A DNA stretch of 64,000 nt from Streptomyces sp. L2 (GCF_004124325.1 NZ_QBDT01000001.1:2232001-2296000), one strand, 5' to 3'. Positions 19,839-28,552 are shown, counted from the stretch's first letter. Numbers and translations are program-made. Notes: a model not told the origin generated them from the letters alone.

Positions 19839-20029
19839 GCAGCGTCCTCCCGCTCCGCAAGCCAACGGTCATACTCCGACCGCCGGATCCGCACGTCGCC
19901 GTTCGGGAGCTTGATCGAGCGGGGCCCCTTCCCGAGTTGACGCCACCGGTAGAAGGTCGACGGAGCTACCTTCAGGTCGGCGATGACCTCTTTGACGGTC
20001 ATCTTCTCGTCCTGCGTACGGGCGCTCAT
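19835..20029 (-). CDS. xis: Excisionase, small HTH (MerR-like) protein
   Basis: 64 residues; helix-turn-helix of the excisionase/MerR type: MTVKEVIADLKVAPSTFYRWRQLGKGPRSIKLPNGDVRIRRSEYDRWL contains the recognition helix and the GDVRIRRSEYDRWL wing. Overlaps the upstream ATPase gene (ATGA) and int, so replication, excision and integration genes are translationally coupled. Drives directionality of Int toward excision, as in pSAM2. Confidence 0.9.
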   Translation of the reverse strand: MSARTQDEKMTVKEVIADLKVAPSTFYRWRQLGKGPRSIKLPNGDVRIRRSEYDRWLAEREDAA

Positions 20030-21183
20030 TCCCTCTCCCCCTCGGCTTCGTCCGCACCGGACAGGCCGGACAGTTCCAATTCCGGCTGTCCGGGGTGTTG
20101 GTGCTGGTCAGATGGCGTAACCGGACAGCCGGACAGCGCGGACACCTCTGGCATGCCCTCTGTCCGGGTGTCGGTGTCCGGGTAGTACCGGCCGCCGGGG
20201 TCCTTGGTGAGCTGTCCGGCGTCGGCCATGCGGTTGCAGGTGCGCCGGATCGTGTCCAGGTCGACGTTCGGCAGCTCGCCCGCCATGTCCTTCGGCTTGG
20301 CGCCGGGGTGAGCGCGGACGTAACGCAAGATCGTGGCGCGGGTGTCGCCGACGGTGTGGTCGGACACCGGACCGTCCAACAAGTGCCAGGCCCCGGAGGC
20401 GGGTTGGAAGCTGAGGGCGTACTCGGCTTCGTCCACGTCGCGGCCGGTGACGTGCAGGATGCCATCTGCCTGTCCTCGCGCCCGCTTCAGTACGAGGGTG
20501 GCGTCAGCGGCTCCGGCGATGCCGTTGGTGCCGGAGACCTCGGTTAGGAAGTCCTCGGAGCCTGCCTTGCGAACGTGGTGGACGAGGATGACAGCCACGC
20601 CGTAGTGGTCGGCGAGCCGCTTGGCGTAACCAACGGCCACATAGTCCGAGTCGTAAGCCGAGACGCCGGCCGGAGCCTGGCCTCGCATCTTGGCAAACAC
20701 GTCGATGACGACCATGCGCGCATCGGGGTTGCGCTCCAGCCACTGGGCAATGGCCTCGATGCCGCCCTGAGGGAAGGGCGGACACTCGGTGACCAGGGTC
20801 AGACCGGCGGGCGCTGGCTGGCCCCCGAGTAGCTTGCCCATGCGAGTCTGGAGACGGCGCGGGGTGTCTTCCAGGGCGAGGTAGAGCACCGGTCCGCCCT
20901 GGACGGGGACGGAGTCGAACGCGCTGCCTCCGGCCGCGACCGAAAGACCCAGTCCGAGGGAGAGCCAGGACTTGCCGACCTTGGGCGGTCCGGCGAGCAC
21001 GCTGACGCCCTCAGCGAGGATGCCGGGTACGGCCCATTTCGGCTCGGGGAAGTGAGCGGCCATGAGCTGATCGGCCGTCCATGCGGTCCGTGGGCGCTCC
21101 CGCTTCGGCAGCGCCGCGGGTGCCGGTTCGGAGTCGCTAGGCACCGAGTACAGGTGCAGCGGTGGGATGGGGTTGGCGCTCAT
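20026..21183 (-). CDS. RepA-like RecA-fold ATPase (AAA_25), AICE replication
   Basis: 385 residues. Walker A GPPKVGKSWLSLG near residue 66, Walker B MVVIDVFAKM near 160, and a sensor-type HHVRKAGSEDFLTEVSGTNGIAGAAD stretch; C-terminal winged-helix-like region (DTRATILRYVRAHPGAKPKDMA) and a low-complexity tail. RecA-superfamily helicases of this type partner with prim-pol proteins in AICE and plasmid replication. Overlaps the prim-pol gene at ATGA and xis at ATGA. Likely acts as replicative helicase or initiator on the excised circle. Confidence 0.85.
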   Translation of the reverse strand: MSANPIPPLHLYSVPSDSEPAPAALPKRERPRTAWTADQLMAAHFPEPKWAVPGILAEGVSVLAGPPKVGKSWLSLGLGLSVAAGGSAFDSVPVQGGPVLYLALEDTPRRLQTRMGKLLGGQPAPAGLTLVTECPPFPQGGIEAIAQWLERNPDARMVVIDVFAKMRGQAPAGVSAYDSDYVAVGYAKRLADHYGVAVILVHHVRKAGSEDFLTEVSGTNGIAGAADATLVLKRARGQADGILHVTGRDVDEAEYALSFQPASGAWHLLDGPVSDHTVGDTRATILRYVRAHPGAKPKDMAGELPNVDLDTIRRTCNRMADAGQLTKDPGGRYYPDTDTRTEGMPEVSALSGCPVTPSDQHQHPGQPELELSGLSGADEAEGERE

Positions 21184-22079
21184 GCCGCGACCCTCCGGGG
21201 GCGCCGGGCTCCGGCCCTCAGGCCGGAAGCGATGGTGCGCCGTGCCTCGCGCTCGCCCTGCCCGACTTGGAGCGCGGCGGTGACGAGCCAGCCGGTGACG
21301 TCGGCCTCGCTCAGCTCACCCCCAGAGACGAGCTGTCCCAGAGCAACGGCGGCGATGTAGAGCGCGTTGTTGTGCTCGTGCGGGCCGGAGCCCGTGACTC
21401 GCTGCACTTCCCCGTTGATCGCGGAGCGGAGGAAGGCGGTGCGCCGTCCGTGGCCGGAGAGGGCGACCGTCATGGGCCGCTGCGGGGGCAACGGGGCCGG
21501 GCGCAGGAGTTCGGCGAGCCAGCCCGGCAGAGGCGCCACGGGGCCGTGGTTGGAAACCGCGTACGGGTGTCCGTCGTAGGTGCTGCCGGCGCCGACCACG
21601 AGTCCGCCCCACGCGCGGGTGTCGACCTTCCACCCCAGCCCACGAGCGCTGTCCCCGGCGGTGTTACGCAGGGGCTCGCCCTCCGGCGCGAGGAAGTACA
21701 GGTGGGTGCCGCCGCTCCATGTCCCGACCGTGTAGGTGTCGGCGGGAAAGGGCTGGCCGTGGCGCTCGCAGAGCACGGCCAGCACGTCGGCGCCGTCGGT
21801 GACGCCGTGCTCGGCCCAAGCGGCCGGCGGGGTGTCGCCGGGGTGCTTGGGCTTGTCCAGGTCGATCACGATCAGGCCGGACGGGCCGGTAGCGATGCCG
21901 ACGTTGAAGGCGCCCACGGACCAGGCGCGGGTAATGCGGTCCGGATCGGCGGTGGCGCGGGTCTCCCACTCGGAGACGGCCGGGCGCTTGTCACTGGGGA
22001 TGAGAGGGAAGACGCGCCAGTCACGCGACGCTGCGTCAAGCGCTGCGGTGAGCTGGGCAGAGCCGTCCTGGTGCGGCAT
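21180..22079 (-). CDS. Bifunctional primase-polymerase (prim-pol) domain protein
   Basis: 299 residues. The N-terminal AEP-type prim-pol domain is seen from WRVFPLIPSDKRPAV (near 20) through VIDLDKPKHPG (metal-binding Asp-X-Asp, near 70) to TWSGGTHLYF (conserved His near 125). Provides priming and DNA synthesis for replication of the excised element. The ATG has AGGAG upstream. A hairpin duplicated elsewhere in the element lies in the 90-bp leader. Confidence 0.9.
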   Translation of the reverse strand: MPHQDGSAQLTAALDAASRDWRVFPLIPSDKRPAVSEWETRATADPDRITRAWSVGAFNVGIATGPSGLIVIDLDKPKHPGDTPPAAWAEHGVTDGADVLAVLCERHGQPFPADTYTVGTWSGGTHLYFLAPEGEPLRNTAGDSARGLGWKVDTRAWGGLVVGAGSTYDGHPYAVSNHGPVAPLPGWLAELLRPAPLPPQRPMTVALSGHGRRTAFLRSAINGEVQRVTGSGPHEHNNALYIAAVALGQLVSGGELSEADVTGWLVTAALQVGQGEREARRTIASGLRAGARRPRRVAA

Positions 22080-22115
22080 GCTGGGGGTTCTCCTGTTCTG
22101 TCTACGGATGGGCAG

Positions 22116-22162
22116 GGAGAACCGCGGCGGCGGGCGACCTTGCTGGGGAGTCCCGCCGCCGC
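22116..22162 (-). promoter_or_regulatory. AICE leader hairpin, copy 1 (before prim-pol)
   Basis: On the minus strand CGGCGGCGGGACTCCCC pairs, through CGGCGGCGGG with CCCGCCGCCG, over a loop containing AGCAAGGTCG. A virtually identical sequence of about 46 bp is at 28553-28598. In both cases it is followed by CGGTTCTCCCTG and then, within 40-50 bases, by a gene with an AGGAG site. This may be an attenuator or processing signal shared by two genes of the operon. Confidence 0.65.
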
Positions 22163-22169
22163 GGCGTTG

Positions 22170-22634
22170 CTACTGGTTCTTGGCCCAGCGGGCGTACTGC
22201 TGGCGGACGTAGTGGCGCGGGTCACCGATGGTGGCCGTGTCGTCCAGCTCCATCAGCCGCTGCGCGGCCCGGGTGGCGAGGTCGACCGCATCGCTGGCGT
22301 CACTGTCCGCTTCGTTGCTCAGCGCGATCCGGTCCAACAGCGCGGCCTTGCGGAGCCAGAACTCCCGGTCCTGCCCGTCGTAGGACGGCCTGTCGGCCGC
22401 GGTCCGGGCGGTCCATCCGATCTCGCTGATGATGCTCGGGGCGAGCGCGTACGCCTCATCCGGTGTGGGCCAGGGCCCCGGCTCGGGCCGGTGATGGGCG
22501 GTGACATACAGCCGAGTGCGCTTGCCGTCCCGGGTGGGGTACTGGCGTGCCGAGCTGGTGTCGAACGCGACGGCCAGGGCGTGGCTGACGCGGTCCCTGT
22601 CGGCCGGGTCGCAGATGACGCGGATCTCGAACAT
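22170..22634 (-). CDS. Hypothetical AICE protein, 154 residues
   Basis: Not recognised as a characterised family. Starts MFEIRVICDPADRDRV, compact alpha/beta start, followed by a helical C-terminus (LATRAAQRLMELDD). No membrane segment or signal peptide. Placed in the transfer-replication operon: the next gene upstream stops 3 bp before its ATG, implying coupling. Similar small proteins occur in this position in other Streptomyces AICEs by recollection. Confidence 0.7.
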   Translation of the reverse strand: MFEIRVICDPADRDRVSHALAVAFDTSSARQYPTRDGKRTRLYVTAHHRPEPGPWPTPDEAYALAPSIISEIGWTARTAADRPSYDGQDREFWLRKAALLDRIALSNEADSDASDAVDLATRAAQRLMELDDTATIGDPRHYVRQQYARWAKNQ

Positions 22635-22637
22635 GGC

Positions 22638-23246
22638 TCAGTGCTCCTTGCTGATGTGGGCGGAAGGGAGTTCGGGCAGTCCGGCGGCTTCCAGGGCCTT
22701 GTAGTCGAAGCCGGGCAGGGCGGCGCGGGTGATGAGGGCGTGGGCGAGCTGTTCGGCGTAGGCGGCGCCAGTGCGGGCCGCCTCGATCTGGGCTCCGGCG
22801 CGCAAGGCCTCGACGCGCTCGATGTGGGCGTGTTCCTCGCGGCGTGCGCCGGTCTGTCGCTCGTAGGCGATCCGATCGCGGCAGTCGGTGCGCCAGTACC
22901 GTGCGGCGAGCCCGTAGGCGATGGCGGTGGCGAGCACCCAGAGGAGCAAGGGCAGGGACAGCCCGTCGGTGTATCCGGCGATCCCGGCGAGGGCGAGCCC
23001 GCCAGAGGCGGCGAACGCGGTTCCGGCGATCACGGAATCTCCGGCCCTGCCGACGCTCGCGCACACGCCGGCCGCCGCGGCGGCGAGGGACAACGCAGTC
23101 ATGAGCACGGCGTTGCCGACGGAGTGTGCAGCACCGTTGGCGTTCCAGATGCGGGCAAGGATCAGTACGGTGGACGTGGCCAGCGCGGGCGCCGCCTTGG
23201 GCGCGATGATGGCGAGCCAGTGCCGGGCGATGATCTGTTCGTTCAT
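22638..23246 (-). CDS. AICE membrane protein, spread-type
   Basis: 202 residues from the ATG (MNEQIIARHWLAI) with GGAG 7 bases upstream; the ORF is open five codons further. About four hydrophobic segments between residues 15 and 115, then a hydrophilic helical C-terminus (REEHAHIERVEALRAGAQIEA). Topology and position next to the translocase suggest a DUF2637/Spd-like role in intramycelial spread, but no diagnostic motif is visible. Confidence 0.7.
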   Translation of the reverse strand: MNEQIIARHWLAIIAPKAAPALATSTVLILARIWNANGAAHSVGNAVLMTALSLAAAAAGVCASVGRAGDSVIAGTAFAASGGLALAGIAGYTDGLSLPLLLWVLATAIAYGLAARYWRTDCRDRIAYERQTGARREEHAHIERVEALRAGAQIEAARTGAAYAEQLAHALITRAALPGFDYKALEAAGLPELPSAHISKEH

Positions 23247-23257
23247 GGCCGGACTCC

Positions 23258-23446
23258 TCACAGGTGCGGGATGGCGTCGATGACAGCGGCGGCGAGCTGG
23301 TTGATGGGGCCGGCGGCTCCGGTGGAGGCGAGGAAGAAGCCAAACCCGGCGGCGGTGAACGCGGCACCGTAGCTGACGGAGTTGGAGCGGAGCAGGAAGA
23401 ACAGGACGAGTCCGAACAGGGCCACGAGCGAGACGGTGACGGCCAC
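23258..23446 (-). CDS. Small membrane protein (Spd-like)
   Basis: 62 residues, ATG start with AAGGGAG upstream, two hydrophobic segments (VSLVALFGLVLFFLL and GAAFTAAGFGFFLA). Eleven bp before the 202-residue membrane protein. Typical of the small spread proteins that cluster near tra in AICEs and Streptomyces plasmids; family not certain. Confidence 0.7.
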   Translation of the reverse strand: MAVTVSLVALFGLVLFFLLRSNSVSYGAAFTAAGFGFFLASTGAAGPINQLAAAVIDAIPHL

Positions 23447-23479
23447 GGGGCGGAACTCCCTTCGGGTGTGTGGTGAGGG

Positions 23480-23731
23480 TCAGCGGGTGCCTTCGCGGTA
23501 GATCCGCTGTGCGCGATTGAAGAGCCAGCGCCCGGCGCGTATGCGCTTACCGGTGGCCTTGCAGCGACGGCAGCTCTTGCCGCGCTTGGGCCGTCCCTTG
23601 CGGTCGGTGTCCATGGCGAAGCCGAAGCCGTTGCACTTGCGGCAGGTGCCGAATGGGCTGCCAGCACATACAGCGCTGTAACCAAGCGTGACGATGAACA
23701 GGCAGGCGACAGCAAGCACGATGGGGGTCAT
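23480..23731 (-). CDS. Small membrane-anchored zinc-ribbon protein
   Basis: 83 residues. N-terminal hydrophobic anchor (about 3-22), then two DnaJ-like CxxCxGxG half-sites: CRKCNGFG near 30 and CRRCKATG near 54, which can bind one zinc. Basic C-terminus. First gene after the GTGCTA repeat cluster at the tra 3' end. Function unknown; perhaps an accessory of DNA transfer. Confidence 0.75.
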   Translation of the reverse strand: MTPIVLAVACLFIVTLGYSAVCAGSPFGTCRKCNGFGFAMDTDRKGRPKRGKSCRRCKATGKRIRAGRWLFNRAQRIYREGTR

Positions 23732-23773
23732 GAGGAGCCCTTCCAGGCGGTTTCCGGGGTTTCCGCAGGTGGG

Positions 23774-23861
23774 GTGCTATGCACTAGATCGCAGATCAGG
23801 TGCTATGCGGGGTGCTAGCGAGGGTGCTACCGGTAGCAGGGCGGCGTGCTACCAGTAGCAC
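23774..23861. repeat. GTGCTA iteron cluster with two phased palindromes, 3' of tra (candidate clt)
   Basis: Five direct GTGCTA repeats start at 23774, 23800, 23812, 23824 and 23846. The last two sit in TGCTACCGGTAGCA (23825-23838, perfect) and TGCTACCAGTAGCA (23847-23860, one central mismatch), whose centres are 22 bp apart, two helical turns. Intergenic, 10 bp after the tra stop. FtsK-like Tra proteins bind short repeats in clt loci near tra; this is the best candidate here. Confidence 0.7.
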
Positions 23862-23870
23862 CTTCCAGGG

Positions 23871-26126
23871 CTAGGCGGCGCCCCGCTTTTCATCACGCTC
23901 CGCAATCGACCTGGTGAGGTCGGCGCGGGCGATGCCTCGGCGGGTGGTGCGGGTTCCGTCGTCGGTGGTCCCGGCCACGTCGCGCGTCTTGATGCCGTGG
24001 GGCTTGAGCGCGCTGGTGACGTTCTCGCCCTTCCAGCCGCCATAGACCTCTGGCCGCAGTTCGGCGAGCCTGGCGGCGATCCGCTCGTTCCACACACGCT
24101 CCTCGGTCGGCGGCACGATGGCGGCGACGTCGGCGAGCAGGTCGTAGGACGGGGCCGACGTGCTCTCGGCTTCCTCGCCAAGCGCGTGCCCGGACAGCGT
24201 GCCCTCTGCCTTGCGCGTCGCGTGCGCGCGCTGAGCGATGGCGTGGGTGGCGTTGTCGTCCAGGTAGGCGGTGCGGACCACGACCGGCAGCGCGGTGGCC
24301 CCGGCGAGGTAGCCGTTACCGGCATCGATCTCCGGGCGGAACGAGGTGGCGCGCACGCCGTTCTTGTACGCGGACGTGCCGAGGATCATGTCGTTCTCGA
24401 CCTGGCCAGCGACCTTGAGGGCGAAGCGGATGGACACGTTGCCGCTGATCCCGGTGGGCAGCGAGTCCTTGTCCGGGCGCTGGGTGGCCAGGACTAGGAT
24501 CACACCGAGAGCGCGCCCCAGCTTGATGATGAACTCGGCGTCCTCGCCTGCCTGTTTGCCGTACTTGGGGTGGCCGAACAGGTTCTGGCACTCATCGAAC
24601 ACACCCACCAGCGGCCACAGCTTGAGCGAGCGCTTGTCGGCAATCTGCCGGGTGATGCGCTTGTCCGGGCACAGGTCCCGCGGCAGCTTCTTGATCGCCG
24701 CTGCGCGACGCATGACCTCCTCGCGCAGCAGCTTCAGGGAGTCGGCCGCGTACTTGATCGAGTCGTCGTCGATGCCGGAGACGAACCGGTGCGAGACGCA
24801 TTCCAGGGAGTCCAGGTCGCCGGTGCCCTTGTTCTCGTGGAGCCACAATTCCACGGACGGATCCAGGGCGGCGCCGCAGGCCAGCACACGCACCGAGGCG
24901 GTCTTGCCCTGGCCGGGCAGCGAGCCGATAAGGATGTTGTGCTGGATCATCGGCACGGACTGGGCCCGGCCGCGCGGGTCGATACCGAACGGGTTCCGCT
25001 TGAAGATGTCGTGCTTGCGGGCGGTGGCGAGCGGCCACTTGACGATGCCGGTCTTGGACAGGTCCCGGTCCCCTACCCAGAGGATGAGCCGCCCCTCGTG
25101 CTCGCTGGGGTCGGCGTCCGGCCACACGCAGCCGAGGGGGCGGCGCAGGCCGGAGGCGAGTCGGGCGCGCCGGTCGGCCACGTCCGCGACCGTGACGCCC
25201 AACGGCAGGTCGATGTCCGCGCGCCAGCCGGGCCCCTCGCGGGTGATCGGGGCGACGAACTTGATGCCGTCCTGGCCCTTGGCCACGGCGGAGGCGATCT
25301 GACCGATGCCGATGGACGCCATGGCCTTTACGACGATGTCGCTGGTCAGCTTCTGTACCTCGGTCTTGATGACCGCGCGGGTGGCCAGCGGCGCATCCGC
25401 CGGCGCACCCAGCCAGCCCAGTGTCAGCACGGTGACCATTGCGGCGACGGCCTGTGTGAGCGGCGCCGCGCCGAACACCAGGAACAGACCCATGACCAGG
25501 GCGGCCACGGTTCCGACGATGCTGACGATCATCCGCAGCCGTACCCGCCGGTCACGCTGCCGCGAGAGCTTCAGGTACAGCTCAGAGTTCTCCCGGCGCG
25601 CCTCGGCCTGCCGCAGCGGCTCGCCCTCCGCGTCGACCGCCCACCGGCTCACGCGAGACAGGGTGTTGGCCAGGCCGCGCGGCGAGCGCCAGACGAGCTT
25701 GGGCACGTACAGGAACGGCACGCGGACCGCGTGGAAGGCGATGGTGTGCCAGACGTGCCCGGCCAGCCATCGCATCGCGTCGGTGAACTCGGGACGCGAC
25801 TTCACCCACGCCGGGAGAACATCCAGCCGCTTGGAGTCGCGGATGCGGTCGATCAGACCGGGACCCGACTGAGTCGGCGTCGGACGGTCGACCAGACTCG
25901 GGCCAGAGTCGTCCGACTCCCCGTCGCCGGGGTCGGCCGACTCGGTCGGCGCCGGGGCACCCGACCGATCGGGCCCGGAGTCGGGCGACGCGTCGGGCGC
26001 ACGGTCGGCCGACTCGGTACGGGCCGACCGGGCCTTGCCCAGGTCGACCACGTCGCCCGCCGGGTCACTGGCCATCTCAGCTTCCAGCCGGTTGAAGAGT
26101 TCGTTGTCGTCGTCGGGGTGTTTCAC
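23871..26126 (-). CDS. FtsK/SpoIIIE-type DNA translocase (AICE conjugation)
   Basis: Hexameric membrane pump that transfers double-stranded DNA between mycelia. 751 residues from the GTG (MKHPDDDNELFNR) behind AAGGAA. N-terminal acidic, Ser/Asp-rich region (to about 110), two membrane helices near 215-260 (IVSIVGTVAALVMGLFLVFGA), motor domain with Walker A GSLPGQGKT near 402 and Walker B LVGVFDECQNLF near 509, arginine-finger-type region (ATQRPDKDS), and a C-terminal winged helix of gamma type expected to bind the clt repeats. Equivalent to TraSA of pSAM2 and TraB of Streptomyces plasmids. Confidence 0.93.
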   Translation of the reverse strand: MKHPDDDNELFNRLEAEMASDPAGDVVDLGKARSARTESADRAPDASPDSGPDRSGAPAPTESADPGDGESDDSGPSLVDRPTPTQSGPGLIDRIRDSKRLDVLPAWVKSRPEFTDAMRWLAGHVWHTIAFHAVRVPFLYVPKLVWRSPRGLANTLSRVSRWAVDAEGEPLRQAEARRENSELYLKLSRQRDRRVRLRMIVSIVGTVAALVMGLFLVFGAAPLTQAVAAMVTVLTLGWLGAPADAPLATRAVIKTEVQKLTSDIVVKAMASIGIGQIASAVAKGQDGIKFVAPITREGPGWRADIDLPLGVTVADVADRRARLASGLRRPLGCVWPDADPSEHEGRLILWVGDRDLSKTGIVKWPLATARKHDIFKRNPFGIDPRGRAQSVPMIQHNILIGSLPGQGKTASVRVLACGAALDPSVELWLHENKGTGDLDSLECVSHRFVSGIDDDSIKYAADSLKLLREEVMRRAAAIKKLPRDLCPDKRITRQIADKRSLKLWPLVGVFDECQNLFGHPKYGKQAGEDAEFIIKLGRALGVILVLATQRPDKDSLPTGISGNVSIRFALKVAGQVENDMILGTSAYKNGVRATSFRPEIDAGNGYLAGATALPVVVRTAYLDDNATHAIAQRAHATRKAEGTLSGHALGEEAESTSAPSYDLLADVAAIVPPTEERVWNERIAARLAELRPEVYGGWKGENVTSALKPHGIKTRDVAGTTDDGTRTTRRGIARADLTRSIAERDEKRGAA

Positions 26127-26202
26127 TGAGGGTTCCTTCTCTCGGGAGGGATGGCGGGGCCCGGCCGCTGCTTTGGTCGGTTGAGACCGGGCCCCGTACG
26201 GA

Positions 26203-26586
26203 TCAAGCGGCGCGCTGTTCCTCGGGGTAGGCGCAGAGGATGCACACCCCAAGCGAGGTCGGGATGCAGTAGCTGTAGGTGATCCGGCACTGCGGGCAGG
26301 TGCGACGGGCGAGCATCGCCAGGGCGAGCGCACCCCACTTGCGCGAAGTCATCGGCCGTACCGGCTTCGCGCGGTCGACGCGGTAGAGGTGGGCGACCTG
26401 GACACCTGCCTTGCGGCCCCGGTGGCTGCGCATCACCTGCGCGGCGACAGGCTGTCCGCCGGGCCGCAGCCCGATCGCACGCAACTGACGCCGGGTGGCG
26501 TAGCCGTCCGGGGCGAACCGCCACGGGTACGTGGGAATGCCGAACCGGGCGCCGGACGGGTCGAAGCACTTGCCGTAGGCAGACAT
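26203..26586 (-). CDS. RRQRL-motif zinc-binding protein
   Basis: 127 residues. Contains YPWRFAPDGYATRRQLRAIGL, the RRQ(R)L motif common in AICE-encoded proteins, and a C-terminal zinc ribbon with CPQC near residue 96 and CILC near 116. Its ATG overlaps the GGDEF gene stop (TGATG). Located between GGDEF and tra genes in the transfer operon. Function unknown. Confidence 0.8.
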   Translation of the reverse strand: MSAYGKCFDPSGARFGIPTYPWRFAPDGYATRRQLRAIGLRPGGQPVAAQVMRSHRGRKAGVQVAHLYRVDRAKPVRPMTSRKWGALALAMLARRTCPQCRITYSYCIPTSLGVCILCAYPEEQRAA

Positions 26587-27236
26587 CAGGCCACCACCTC
26601 TACGACCGGAGCATCGGTCCTGGCGCCGGAGCGGCCGGCACGCCGCCCGGTAACCGTGGCGAGCAGCCGCCCCAGCCCCGCCCGTCGGGTGCCAGCGCTT
26701 GACTGCTTGGCCGCGTACATCGCCTCATCCGCCCTCCTCAGCAGGGCGGACAGGTCGTCGCCGGGGAAGTCCGCGGCGCGCACCCACCCCAGCGAGACGG
26801 TGGTGTGTACGGCCGGGTCCTGGCCGTCGACCGGACGGGCGAGCACGCCGTGCAGGACGGCGAGCATGTCGGCGGCGGTGCCGTGGTCGTCGATCAGAAC
26901 GGCGGCAAACTCGTCGCCCCCGAGCCGCCCGGCGACACCAGAGCGTCCAACGTGGTGGGCGAGCCGGTCCGCGGTCGCTTTCAACAGCGAGTCTCCGGCC
27001 GTGTGGCCGAACGTGTCATTGATCCGCTTGAAGCGGTCGACGTCGGCCAGCACCACGACCGCACGGGAGTCCCGCAGCACAGCGGCAGCGCGACGGGTGA
27101 ACGCGTCGCGCGTCCGCAGGCCGGTCAGCGGGTCACGACGGGCGACGTTCAGACGCCGTCGCAGCCACAACGTGTGTGCCGTCCAACCGGAGGCGACAGG
27201 AGCCGCTGCGGCCAGCATGGTCAACATCGTGTTCAT
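26586..27236 (-). CDS. GGDEF-domain diguanylate cyclase carried by the AICE
   Basis: 216 residues. N-terminal membrane/hydrophobic segment (about 3-22), then a GGDEF domain (about 30-190) with intact active site GRLGGDEFAAV near residue 105 and substrate-binding ADVDRFKRINDTFGH. The RxxD inhibitory site normally five residues before GGDEF is missing. It should make cyclic di-GMP from two GTP without product inhibition. Coupled to the SpdB-like gene by ATGA overlap and to the zinc-protein gene. GGDEF proteins are reported on other AICEs; here it could affect BldD-dependent development of the host (inference). Confidence 0.9.
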   Translation of the reverse strand: MNTMLTMLAAAAPVASGWTAHTLWLRRRLNVARRDPLTGLRTRDAFTRRAAAVLRDSRAVVVLADVDRFKRINDTFGHTAGDSLLKATADRLAHHVGRSGVAGRLGGDEFAAVLIDDHGTAADMLAVLHGVLARPVDGQDPAVHTTVSLGWVRAADFPGDDLSALLRRADEAMYAAKQSSAGTRRAGLGRLLATVTGRRAGRSGARTDAPVVEVVA

Positions 27237-28228
27237 GCCGCCGCCCCCTCGGTTCCCTCGTGGTCACCGTCGATGGACTGCAGGCGGTGCCCCTCCGCTC
27301 GCTCGTTCAGCAAGAGGTCCCGCAACACGCGCGAGTTGGCAGCCGAACAGTGCAATGTGGTCCGGATGGCCTCTGCGTTGATCGCGTCATCGGCCCAGTC
27401 GGCCGTAGCCTCGCGCCCCTCGGCGAGTAGCTCCGCAGGAGTACGCGGCGCCTTGGCCGCCTTGGCCTTGCCCTTGGTGCTGGCCGCACGCTTCCGCGGC
27501 GCCTTGGGCGCTTCCGGCTTCGGCTTCGCCGATTCCTGGGGAAGCACGGGCGGGAGGTCCTCGCTCGCCGGGGCCAGCTCGCCCAACTTCAGCAGCACGC
27601 GTTCCGGGCGCGGGGTCTTCGACCGCCACCGCCGGCCGTGCCGCTCGCGCAGTGCCGCGCGGGCCAGTTGCCGTTCACGCTCGCGCTTTAGCGCGTCGGA
27701 GTAGGAGGTGATCTCCCACAGCGTCATCCGCCGCCACAGGGCGAACGTCGACACCGGGGCAAGCATCCAGCGGGAGAACCGCACCTTCTCCATCCGCCTG
27801 CCGGTCGCGGCGCCGATCCGTACGGCGTAGACGTGGGCGCCGATCTCGGAGAACACCACCCACAGCAGCGGCATCGTGCCGTGCGCGATCTTGGCCCACA
27901 GCGAGTGCCCGGCCGCGACGTTCAGCCCGCATGTGACCAGCGTCAGAGCCCACGGCACGAAGCGCACCCACGCCAACGCCATGTCCATCCGGATCAACAG
28001 CAGGTTGGCCACGGTGAACACAGGAATGGCCACGTCGATACCGACCGGCAGCATCCACGGCTCGCCGAAGCCCCACCGGGCAGCAGCAGAGGAGACCGCG
28101 TCGAACGAGGCGATCAGTCCCAGGGCGCCGACCCCGGCCGCAGTCAGCGCGCCCAGTCCGGCAAGGCCCATCTCCGGCTTCGTCAGCGGTGGCACCGCCG
28201 GCCGCATCGTCTCGGTTGCGGTCGTCAT
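27233..28228 (-). CDS. SpdB-like DUF2637 spread protein
   Basis: 331 residues from ATG (MTTATETMRPAVP), which overlaps the orf99 stop (ATGA). Four predicted membrane helices between about 25 and 140 match the DUF2637 pattern (FGEPWMLPVGIDVAIPVFT), then a long basic Lys/Ala/Pro-rich cytoplasmic region (about 210-280) and helical C-terminus. SpdB2-type proteins of pSVH1 and pSAM2 bind DNA and aid intramycelial spread; the basic tail fits DNA binding. Confidence 0.85.
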   Translation of the reverse strand: MTTATETMRPAVPPLTKPEMGLAGLGALTAAGVGALGLIASFDAVSSAAARWGFGEPWMLPVGIDVAIPVFTVANLLLIRMDMALAWVRFVPWALTLVTCGLNVAAGHSLWAKIAHGTMPLLWVVFSEIGAHVYAVRIGAATGRRMEKVRFSRWMLAPVSTFALWRRMTLWEITSYSDALKRERERQLARAALRERHGRRWRSKTPRPERVLLKLGELAPASEDLPPVLPQESAKPKPEAPKAPRKRAASTKGKAKAAKAPRTPAELLAEGREATADWADDAINAEAIRTTLHCSAANSRVLRDLLLNERAEGHRLQSIDGDHEGTEGAAA

Positions 28229-28524
28229 GCCGCCGCTCCCTTCCGGGCAGACCGGCGGCACCGGGCGGGGCGCGCCAGCGGGAGGACGTTGAACAGCTCC
28301 GGGGCGTGCGCCTCGATCACCTCGGCGGCGATGCGGGCCAAGTCATCCGGCAGACGGCTGTACTCGGAGTCGGCGAGGATGTCGCGCCCCGCGTCCAGGC
28401 GGGCCGCGCGCTCCATCTCGCTCTCGCCCTCCACCCCAAGCCACAGCTCAACCGGGGTGCCAAGGGCCAGCTCCACGAAGTCTTCAGCAGACACGGCCTG
28501 CTGATGACCGACGTACGTACGCAT
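28225..28524 (-). CDS. Hypothetical AICE protein, 99 residues
   Basis: Start MRTYVGHQQAVSAED with CAGGAG upstream. Acidic helical body (EGESEMERAARLDAGRDI, LPDDLARIAAEVIEAHAPEL) and a basic C-terminus (ARCRRSARKGAAA). First gene of the long minus-strand operon. Family not recognised. Its leader carries the second copy of the duplicated hairpin, so this is likely the point of entry of transcription. Confidence 0.7.
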   Translation of the reverse strand: MRTYVGHQQAVSAEDFVELALGTPVELWLGVEGESEMERAARLDAGRDILADSEYSRLPDDLARIAAEVIEAHAPELFNVLPLARPARCRRSARKGAAA

Positions 28525-28552
28525 GGGTGCTCTCCTGAGTCGAAGGAACAGG

